Source of the DNA: Erythrobacter sp. WG
Lineage (GTDB): Bacteria > Pseudomonadota > Alphaproteobacteria > Sphingomonadales > Sphingomonadaceae
DNA: 46,118 nt
NCBI RefSeq assembly: GCF_026586795.1
Contig: NZ_JAPFGY010000013.1
Span: forward strand, 45,001-91,118
Direction: 5' to 3'
Positions 33,368-39,687 of the stretch are shown here, piece after piece. The position numbers were made by a program, and so were the translations under genes. How positions within the stretch are numbered: the first letter of the stretch is position 1; the number at the start of each line of letters is the position of its first letter. The notes under the pieces are model-generated. The model did no database searches, was not told where the DNA came from, and saw only the letters and a program-made list of their open reading frames with translations.

Positions 33368-33976
33368 TCACCCCCACGACGGGTCCTTGCCGGGCCGCCA
33401 CTTGATCGAGCAGCCCGCGCTCGGCACCTGCGGCTGCGGGGCGGGCGCGCCCGCCAGCAGCGCGTCGGCGGCGCGGCGCATATCCTCGCCCGTCACGGCC
33501 ACGTCGGTGCGCTGCGGCGGCGCGCCCGGCACCGGCGGATGCGGCAGGCGCGGACGGCTGGCGCAGAACTGCCCGGCGTAGAACAGCCTGCGGTCCGGGC
33601 CATAGAGGAAGAAGTCGGGCGTGCAGATCGCGTTGTAGGCGAGCGCGACGTCCTGGCTCTCGTCGTGGAGATAGGGGAAGGGCAGGTTCCGCTCGCGGGC
33701 GAAGGCCTGCATATGCGGGTAATCGTCCTCGGGAAATTCGTCGGGCCAATTGGACGAGATCGCGACGACCTCCACCCCCAGCGGGCGGTATTCGCGGGCG
33801 AAGGCGCTGAGGCCGTCGATCATGTGGAGCACGACCGGGCAGTGGTTGCAGATGAAGGCGACGAGCAGCGCCGGCGCGGCGAATTCGCGCAATGGGCGCA
33901 TCGTGCCGTCGGTGTCCGGCAGGACGAAGTCGGGGGCCGGCTTTCCGTAATCCAGCTGCCGTGACCAGCGCAGCAT
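33368..33976 (-). CDS. Thioredoxin/AhpC-TSA-fold protein
   Basis: A 202-aa thioredoxin-fold protein of the peroxiredoxin-like (AhpC/TSA) type. PAPDFVLPDTDG begins the domain, and a redox CxxC pair (C43 and C46 in ICNHCP) follows the first strand. Further motifs are VVAISSNWPDEFPEDDYPHM and ICTPDFFLYGPDRRL, as in thioredoxin family proteins with the CNHCP site. No signal peptide is seen. It could reduce a peroxide formed by sugar oxidases or a partner disulfide. GGGGAGGG lies 5 nt before the ATG. It is the first gene of a leftward operon under operator G. Confidence 0.8.
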   Translation of the reverse strand: MLRWSRQLDYGKPAPDFVLPDTDGTMRPLREFAAPALLVAFICNHCPVVLHMIDGLSAFAREYRPLGVEVVAISSNWPDEFPEDDYPHMQAFARERNLPFPYLHDESQDVALAYNAICTPDFFLYGPDRRLFYAGQFCASRPRLPHPPVPGAPPQRTDVAVTGEDMRRAADALLAGAPAPQPQVPSAGCSIKWRPGKDPSWG

Positions 33977-33993
33977 CCCATCCCTCCCCTAGA

Positions 33994-34013
33994 AATAGAA
34001 TTTGTATTCTGAT
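33994..34013. promoter_or_regulatory. Palindromic operator, site G
   Basis: AATAGAA-TTTGTA-TTCTGAT matches 12 of 14 arm positions of the perfect copy. It lies in the 90-bp divergent gap between the thioredoxin-like gene (minus) and the Tat-exported subunit gene (plus), so it could control both. Confidence 0.72.
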
Positions 34014-34037
34014 AATCGCTTTTCTACACCAGCGCAA
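34009..34037 (-). promoter_or_regulatory. Promoter for the thioredoxin-like operon
   Basis: On the minus strand TTGCGC (34032-34037), a 17-bp spacer and TATCAG (34009-34014). The -10 lies in the right arm of operator G. Confidence 0.4.
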
Positions 34038-34066
34038 GAACAAGACGCGAGGAGAGGGTTCGGACC

Positions 34067-34702
34067 ATGGACACAGCATCGCCAAGCGGCGGGTTGAGCC
34101 GGCGGCAGTTGATCGGCGGGGCGGCAATCCTTGCCGCCGTGATCGGCGTGCCGGTCGCGGCGCTGCGGGGCGATCTGTTATCGGGCGATTCGGCGCCGAG
34201 CGAGCGGCGCCGCGCGCTGCTGCGGCAGGTCAGCCAGATCGTCATCCCCGCCACCGACACCCCCGGCGCGGGCGATGTCGGCGCGGGCGACTTCGTGCTG
34301 CTGGCGCTCGATCACGGCCTCGAGAAATCGCGCGAGCCCCTGCCCGCGGATGCGCCCGCGGCCTTCGCCCGCCATGCCCGCAAGGACGGCTCGCTCGACC
34401 AGGCGACATGGCTGGAAGCGGAGCTCGATGCGCGCGCGGGCGGCGATTTCCTCGCCGCCGCCGCCGACCGGCAGGCGGGCCTTGTTGCCGCGCTCGATGC
34501 CGAGGCGTGGGGCGAGGGGGGCAAGGATCTCCCCTGGCGCACCGTCAAGGCGCTGATCCTCACCGGCTACTACACCAGCGAGGCAGGCGGTTCCGAGGAG
34601 CTCGCCTTCGAACTCGTGCCCGGCACCTTTGCGCCGGATGTTCCCGTCACCCCGCAGACCCGCGCTTTTTCGAGCGACTGGACCGCGGTGGATTTCGGCT
34701 GA
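34067..34702 (+). CDS. Gluconate 2-dehydrogenase subunit 3-like protein with Tat signal
   Basis: A 211-aa small subunit of the gluconate 2-dehydrogenase subunit 3 family. The N terminus has a twin-arginine signal (LSRRQLIGGAA, residues 9-19) and a hydrophobic stretch. QIVIPATDTPGAGDVGAGDF is the family core, and TGYYTSEAG occurs near the C terminus. In related membrane-bound sugar and glucoside 3-dehydrogenases this subunit escorts the signal-less GMC subunit through the Tat pathway. The GMC gene follows after 12 nt. GAGGAGAGGG lies 8 nt before the ATG. Confidence 0.88.
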   Translation: MDTASPSGGLSRRQLIGGAAILAAVIGVPVAALRGDLLSGDSAPSERRRALLRQVSQIVIPATDTPGAGDVGAGDFVLLALDHGLEKSREPLPADAPAAFARHARKDGSLDQATWLEAELDARAGGDFLAAAADRQAGLVAALDAEAWGEGGKDLPWRTVKALILTGYYTSEAGGSEELAFELVPGTFAPDVPVTPQTRAFSSDWTAVDFG

Positions 34703-34714
34703 GGGGCGGCAGAC

Positions 34715-36394
34715 ATGGATTTCGACGCGATCGTGGTGGGTTCGGGGATCACCGGCGGGTGGGCGGCCAAGGAACTGACCGAGGCCGGATTGAAGGTGCT
34801 GATGATCGAGCGGGGGCGCAACATCCGCCACCAGCAAGATTACGCGACCGAGCTCAAGACCCCCTGGGAAATGCCGTTCCGCGGCGAGGGCGACCAGGCG
34901 GCCTATGCGCGGGACTACCCGGTGCAGATGCTCAACCGCCACTTCAACGAGTACACGCAAGGCCACTTCGTCAAGGATTCGGAGAACCCCTACACAAAGG
35001 CCGAAGGCACCGATTTCAACTGGTTCCGCTCCTACCAGCTGGGCGGGCGCTCGCTGACCTGGGGGCGGCAGTCCTACCGCTGGTCGGACTACGATTTCGC
35101 GGCCAACAAGCGCGACGGGCACGGCACCGACTGGCCGATCCGCTACGCCGATCTCGCCCCGTGGTACGACAAGGTCGAGGAGTTCATCGGCGTCTCGGGC
35201 GCGGCCGAGGGCCTCGCGCAGCTGCCCGACGGGCGCTTCCAGCCGCCCATGGCGCTGAACCCGGTCGAGCGCCACGTGCGCGAGGTGATGAAGGCCAACT
35301 GGCCCGAACGCTGCCTGACCATCGGCCGCACCGCCAATCTGACGCAGGCCATCGGCGAACGCGGCACCTGCCAGAACCGCTCGATCTGCGCGCGCGGCTG
35401 TTCCTACGGCGCCTATTTCTCGACCCAGTCGAGCACGCTTCCGGCCGCGATGGCGACCGGGCGGCTGACGGTCGTCACCGATGCCGTGGTGGAGAAGGTC
35501 GACTATGACCCCGCCACCCGCCGCGTGACCGGGGTGCGCTATCTCGACCGCACCAGCAAGACCCGCAAGAGCGCAACCGCGCGCATGGTGTTCCTCAACG
35601 CCGGCGCCTTCAACTCGGTCCACCTGCTGCTCAATTCGGCGAGCGAGGCGATGCCCGGCGGGCTCGCCAATGCGAGCGGGGTGCTCGGCACGCACATCAT
35701 GGATCACGCCAGCACCCTGTCGGCCATCGCGCTGATGCCGGGCTTCGAGGGGCGCACCACCACCGGCAACCGCCCGACCGGGGTGATCGTCGCGCGCTAC
35801 CGCAACATGGAGGCGATGGACGGGGAGGGGCACACGCGCGGCTATTCCTACCAGGGCGGCGCCCTGCAGAGCACCTGGACGGCGGGCAAGCGCGATCCGG
35901 GCATCGGCGCCGATCTCAAGGCGAAGCTGCGCCAGCCGGGGATGTGGCGCATGGTGCTGGTCGCCTTTGCCGACTGCGTCCCGCGCGCGAGCAACCGCCT
36001 GACGCTCGATCCCAAGGCGGTCGATGCGGACGGCATCCCGCAGCTCAACATCGCCTTCGCCTTCGGCAAGGAGGAACGCGCCGCGCTTGCCCAGGCCAAG
36101 GCCGATGCGGCCGAGATGCTGACCAGGGCGGGTGGCAAGGTCATCATGGGCTTCGACCAGCCCGGTGCCGGCGGCAGCGCGATCCACGAGATGGGCGGCG
36201 CGCGCATGGGGCATGACCCGGCAACCTCGGTGCTGAACCGCTGGAGCCAGGCGCACGACATCCCCAACCTGTTCGTCACCGACGGGGCGCAGATGAGTTC
36301 CTCGGCCTGCCAGAACCCCTCGCTCACCTACATGGCGCTGACCGCGCGGGCCTGCGATGCGGCGGCCTCGATGCTGCGCGAGGGCAAGCTTTGA
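34715..36394 (+). CDS. GMC-family oxidoreductase, candidate periplasmic glucoside 3-dehydrogenase catalytic subunit
   Basis: A 559-aa GMC flavoprotein with FDAIVVGSGITGGWAAKEL at residues 2-20. GRSLTWGRQSYRWSDYDF is the sugar-dehydrogenase-type GMC motif. A cysteine-containing segment (GTCQNRSICARGCSYGAYF) and a C-terminal active site with the histidine of IHEMGGARMG and the asparagine of CQNPSLT follow. It lacks a signal peptide, so export would depend on the preceding Tat subunit. Relatives include the large subunits of glucoside 3-dehydrogenase, gluconate and fructose dehydrogenases. Oxidation of C3 of a glycoside in the periplasm is the most attractive role here. No cytochrome c subunit (CxxCH) is encoded nearby. 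Confidence 0.86.
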   Translation: MDFDAIVVGSGITGGWAAKELTEAGLKVLMIERGRNIRHQQDYATELKTPWEMPFRGEGDQAAYARDYPVQMLNRHFNEYTQGHFVKDSENPYTKAEGTDFNWFRSYQLGGRSLTWGRQSYRWSDYDFAANKRDGHGTDWPIRYADLAPWYDKVEEFIGVSGAAEGLAQLPDGRFQPPMALNPVERHVREVMKANWPERCLTIGRTANLTQAIGERGTCQNRSICARGCSYGAYFSTQSSTLPAAMATGRLTVVTDAVVEKVDYDPATRRVTGVRYLDRTSKTRKSATARMVFLNAGAFNSVHLLLNSASEAMPGGLANASGVLGTHIMDHASTLSAIALMPGFEGRTTTGNRPTGVIVARYRNMEAMDGEGHTRGYSYQGGALQSTWTAGKRDPGIGADLKAKLRQPGMWRMVLVAFADCVPRASNRLTLDPKAVDADGIPQLNIAFAFGKEERAALAQAKADAAEMLTRAGGKVIMGFDQPGAGGSAIHEMGGARMGHDPATSVLNRWSQAHDIPNLFVTDGAQMSSSACQNPSLTYMALTARACDAAASMLREGKL

Positions 36395-37842
36395 CCCCTC
36401 ACGCCAGCCCCGATGACGCCGCGCCGCCGCCGGCGCTGACGCCGCGCCAGAAGAACCTCGCGCTGATGACGCTGATCGTGGCGGTGGTGCTGGAGATCGT
36501 CGATCTCACCATCGTCAACACCGCGCTGCCGGCGATCACCACCGGCCTCGGCGCCTCGGCCGAGGCGGTGCAGTGGATCGTCGCGGGCTATGCGCTGAGC
36601 TTCGCGCTGCTGCTGATGGCGGGCGGGCGGCTGGGGGACGCGCTCGGCTACCGGCAGGTGTTCCTGCTGGGGGTGACGGGCTTCACCCTCGCCTCGGTCG
36701 CCTGCGGCCTTGCGCAGAGCCCGAGCCAGCTGGTGCTGGCGCGGCTCGCACAGGGCGCCTCGGGGGCGATCATGTCGCCGCAGGCGCTGGCGCTGATGCA
36801 GGTGCTGTTCACCCCGCTCGAGCGGGTGTCCAAGCTGGCGCTGTTCGGGCTGGTCGGCGGCCTCGCGGCGATTGCCGGGCCGGTGCTGGGCGGGCTGCTG
36901 ATCGAGCTCGACCTCTTCGGCCTCGGCTGGCGGCTGATCTTCCTCATCAACCTGCCGGTGGGGATCTTCGCGCTGGTTTCGGGCTTCCTGTTCCTGCCCG
37001 ACCGCCGGTCTGCGCGCGCGGGCGGGTTCGACGGGCAGGGGATCGTGCTGTTCGGCCTCGCCGTGCTGTGCCTGCTCTGGCCGCTGACCCGCGCCGAGCG
37101 CGGCTGGGGCATGGCCGAGCCGCTGCTGATGGCGCTGGCGGTGCCGCTCGCGGCGCTCACCTGGCGCCATGCCGGCGCACGGGTGCGAGCGGGCCGCGCG
37201 GCGGTGTTCGATCCCTCGCTGCTGGCGATCCGGCCGTTCCGGCTCGGCCTTGCGATCTCGACGACCTTCGCCACGGCGAGCGCCGGGTTCCTGCTGACCT
37301 TCGCCTTCGCGCTCCAGACCGAACGCGGGGAGAGCCCGCTCGCCACCGGGCTTCTGCATATGCCCTATGGCCTCGGCGCGATGCTCGGGATCGCGGTTCT
37401 GGGGCGCAACTTCCTGCCGCGCATCGGCAAGTGGGTGCTGGTGGCAGGCGGCGTCACGATGATGGCAAGCGTGCTGGTGATCCTCGCCGGGATCGGCCCG
37501 TGGGCCTGGCCTTGGACCCTGCTGGTCGCGCCGCTGGTGCTGGGCGGGACGGGCATGGGCTCGCTGTCGGGCTGCATCGCCCCGGTCACCCTCGCGCAGG
37601 TCGACAGGGACCATGCCGGCGCGGCGAGCGGGATGCTCAAGACCTCGCAGCAGATCGGCAGCGCGCTGGGGATCGCGCTCAACGGGAGCGTCTATTTCCT
37701 GCTCGCCGACGGCGGGGGCCTGCGACCCTCGCTGGGCGCGGGGCTGGTGACGGCGAGCCTGCTGGCGCTTGCCACGCTGCTCGCGCTGCGCCTGCCGGGC
37801 GTGATCTTCCGGCCCGAACCGGCGCTCGCCAAGGCGGCCTGA
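36391..37842 (+). CDS. MFS transporter, DHA2 (EmrB/QacA-like, 14-TM) family
   Basis: A 483-aa permease with about 14 hydrophobic segments. It has LEIVDLTIVNTALPAI (motif D1-like, about residues 34-50), GGRLGDALGYRQVFL (motif A) and GAASGMLKTSQQIGSALG (about 405-422). The family mostly exports drugs and aromatic compounds by proton antiport, so it may expel a toxic aglycone or import a pathway compound. The start appears to be a TTG at 36391 that overlaps the GMC stop (TTGA), because no ATG or GTG precedes the membrane domain in this frame. It is the third gene of the operon from operator G. Confidence 0.85.
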   Translation: MTPHASPDDAAPPPALTPRQKNLALMTLIVAVVLEIVDLTIVNTALPAITTGLGASAEAVQWIVAGYALSFALLLMAGGRLGDALGYRQVFLLGVTGFTLASVACGLAQSPSQLVLARLAQGASGAIMSPQALALMQVLFTPLERVSKLALFGLVGGLAAIAGPVLGGLLIELDLFGLGWRLIFLINLPVGIFALVSGFLFLPDRRSARAGGFDGQGIVLFGLAVLCLLWPLTRAERGWGMAEPLLMALAVPLAALTWRHAGARVRAGRAAVFDPSLLAIRPFRLGLAISTTFATASAGFLLTFAFALQTERGESPLATGLLHMPYGLGAMLGIAVLGRNFLPRIGKWVLVAGGVTMMASVLVILAGIGPWAWPWTLLVAPLVLGGTGMGSLSGCIAPVTLAQVDRDHAGAASGMLKTSQQIGSALGIALNGSVYFLLADGGGLRPSLGAGLVTASLLALATLLALRLPGVIFRPEPALAKAA

Positions 37843-37849
37843 GCGGCGC

Positions 37850-38776
37850 TCAGGGCTGCGGCGGCGGCGCGTCGCCCAGCATCCCGATTGCCCCCAGCCA
37901 GCGGTGGAAGAGCGTGATCCAGTCCTCGCTCGCCTTGCCCGCCGTGCCTTGCGCCAGCCCGAAACCGTGACCGCCATTGGCGAGGAGGTGGAACTCGATC
38001 GGCGCGCCCGCCGCGCGGTAACTCTCGATCAGCGGCAGGCCCTTCTCGCGCTGGAGCAGGAAGTCGTCCGCCGCGATCAGCACGAACATCGGCGGGGCTT
38101 TGGCGGGGACGGTCATCGGCGCCATGCTGGGATAGATCGGTGCGGCGAAGGCGGGCGCGTCCGCGCCGCCCTTCTCGACCACCGAGCGGGTCAGGAACCC
38201 CCCGGCGGAGAAGCCCATGAAGCCGACGCGCTCCGGATCGACGCGGTAGGCGGCAGCATTGGCGCGCACATGGCGCAGCGCGGCAATCCCGTCGGCCAGC
38301 GCCGCATCCGGGGTGTTGCCCGGCGGCGCGAAGCTTGCCTTGCCGCCGTTGCGCACCGCGTTGTTCTCGTCACGGAACTGCATATTGTCGCGCGGGGTGG
38401 GCAGCACCCGGTACTTGAGCACGAAGGCGGCGATGCCGTGGTTCGCCAGCCAGCGGGCGACCTGCCAGCCTTCATGATCGATCGCGAGGCCCAGGAACCC
38501 GCCGCCCGGCGCGACGATCACCGCCGCGCCCGTCGATGGCCCGGCCGGCAGGACCGGCACCAGCGTCGGCCTGCTGACGTTGCGCACGCCGATCACCCCG
38601 TTCTGGGTCATCCACTGTTCGGTGTCGGTCGCGTCGGCGGCAACGCTGGGGAGAAACACCGCACCCGGCTGATGCGGCGGGGAAATCGCAACATAGTCGG
38701 CATGGAATTCTTGGCCGCTGACCGGCGCGGCTGAGATCGCGGCGGCCAGCAGGATGGTCATGGCGATACGCTTCAC
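37850..38776 (-). CDS. Exported alpha/beta-hydrolase (acetyl xylan esterase-like)
   Basis: A 308-aa secreted alpha/beta hydrolase. The signal peptide is MKRIAMTILLAAAISAAPVSGQ. The oxyanion motif PGGGFLGLAIDHEG, the nucleophile elbow GFSAGG and the C-terminal GGHGFG histidine are visible. It resembles endo-1,4-beta-xylanase B/acetyl-xylan-esterase-type hydrolases, so it may remove acyl groups from glycosides in the periplasm before oxidation. The GTG at 38776 is chosen because GAGAGGAGA lies 8 nt upstream and it begins a normal signal peptide; the ATG at 38878 would sit upstream of the operator. Operator H lies in the promoter region. Confidence 0.82.
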   Translation of the reverse strand: MKRIAMTILLAAAISAAPVSGQEFHADYVAISPPHQPGAVFLPSVAADATDTEQWMTQNGVIGVRNVSRPTLVPVLPAGPSTGAAVIVAPGGGFLGLAIDHEGWQVARWLANHGIAAFVLKYRVLPTPRDNMQFRDENNAVRNGGKASFAPPGNTPDAALADGIAALRHVRANAAAYRVDPERVGFMGFSAGGFLTRSVVEKGGADAPAFAAPIYPSMAPMTVPAKAPPMFVLIAADDFLLQREKGLPLIESYRAAGAPIEFHLLANGGHGFGLAQGTAGKASEDWITLFHRWLGAIGMLGDAPPPQP

Positions 38777-38821
38777 AGGGACGATCTCCTCTCTGTGCGG
38801 ATGCTCCGGGCTGCTGCCGGA

Positions 38822-38851
38822 TTGACGCAAGGATAAAATTATAATTATTGT
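38822..38851 (+). promoter_or_regulatory. Promoter for the second tetR gene
   Basis: TTGACG (38822-38827), an 18-bp spacer and TATTGT (38846-38851, 4 of 6 consensus). Operator H overlaps the -10, consistent with autoregulation. Confidence 0.4.
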
Positions 38852-38857
38852 TCGGTA
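38838..38857. promoter_or_regulatory. Palindromic operator, site H (degenerate)
   Basis: ATTATAA-TTATTG-TTCGGTA keeps 6 of 7 left-arm bases but is poor on the right. It lies between the divergent esterase (minus) and tetR (plus) genes. It was assigned mainly from position. Confidence 0.4.
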
Positions 38858-38888
38858 AAGTCCACAGCGCACCGGCACAGGAGAGGGG

Positions 38889-39626
38889 ATGCGGGGCGCG
38901 ATCCATGACGCGATGCGCGAGGATGCCGGGCTGGCATCGGCCCTGCGCGCACCGTTGCAGGGGCGCAGCCGCGAATCCTACGACCGGATGATGGCCGCCA
39001 CCGAGGTTCTGCTGGGCGAGCGGGGCAGCGGCGACTTCACCCTGGGCGAGGTCAGCCGGCTCGCGCGGGTCTCGATCGGGTCGATCTACAACCGCTTCGA
39101 GAACAAGGAGGCGCTGCTCCATGCGGTGCAGCTGCGCGTGCTCGAGCGGGTCAACCGCGAGATGGGCGAGCGGATCGGGCAGGCAATCGCCACCCGCGCG
39201 TCGCTCGACCAGCTGGTGGAGCGCCTGATCGAGGCGATCGCCGAGACGCTGCGCGCCCATGCCGCACCGATGGCGGCACTGATGCGGATCGCCAGCGACG
39301 ATCGGCAGGTCGCGGTCACCGGCAAGCGCTTCTATTCGCAGACGGTCGCAACCTACACGGCCGCGCTGCTGGCGTACCGCGAGGCGATGGGCCACCCCGA
39401 TCCGGCGCGCGCCGTCGATAGCTCGTTCCGCATCCTCTACGCCGCGATCGCCCGCTACCTCGGCTTCGGCTCGGCGACGGATGCGGCGTGGGAGGGCGAC
39501 TGGACGATGCTGAAGCAGGACCTCGCGTCGATGATCGCCGCCTTCTTCCGCTCCGCTCCCGCGCCGAAAGTGGAGACGCAAGGCGGGGTGTTGACAGGTG
39601 CGGGGGACCTCATTACTAGAACATAA
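38889..39626 (+). CDS. TetR-family transcriptional regulator (second of two)
   Basis: A 245-aa TetR-type repressor. The HTH lies at about residues 48-80 (FTLGEVSRLARVSIGSIYNRFENKE, cited by its ends), with a recognition helix almost identical to that of the TetR at 22281-22961. The ligand-binding domain is all-helical, with similarity to the first TetR also at the C terminus (DWTMLKQDLA against DWNLMKRELA). AGGAG lies close to the ATG. It is the better candidate for the master regulator of the nine palindromes because it has a site at its own promoter, but the two may share targets. The last codons overlap operator I of the following receptor gene. Confidence 0.85.
   Translation: MRGAIHDAMREDAGLASALRAPLQGRSRESYDRMMAATEVLLGERGSGDFTLGEVSRLARVSIGSIYNRFENKEALLHAVQLRVLERVNREMGERIGQAIATRASLDQLVERLIEAIAETLRAHAAPMAALMRIASDDRQVAVTGKRFYSQTVATYTAALLAYREAMGHPDPARAVDSSFRILYAAIARYLGFGSATDAAWEGDWTMLKQDLASMIAAFFRSAPAPKVETQGGVLTGAGDLITRT
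39591..39619 (+). promoter_or_regulatory. Promoter for the TonB receptor gene
   Basis: A perfect -35 TTGACA (39591-39596), a 17-bp spacer and TACTAG (39614-39619), all inside the 3' end of the tetR gene. The -10 runs into operator I. Confidence 0.5.
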
Positions 39627-39634
39627 ATTCTGAT
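39615..39634. promoter_or_regulatory. Palindromic operator, site I
   Basis: ACTAGAA-CATAAA-TTCTGAT matches 12 of 14 arm positions of the perfect copy. It overlaps the tetR stop codon (TAA at 39624-39626) and lies 53 nt upstream of the TonB receptor start. Confidence 0.7.
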
Positions 39635-39687
39635 ATTAGTTTCATAGGATCCGCCAAAAAGGCGGACCGGATATTGGGGGAGTGATC

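Noticed and set aside
38838..38857. Treating sites D (24433) and H (38838) as equally strong operators
   Set aside because: Their right arms match poorly. They are kept only as low-confidence sites because their position over a -10 matches the others.
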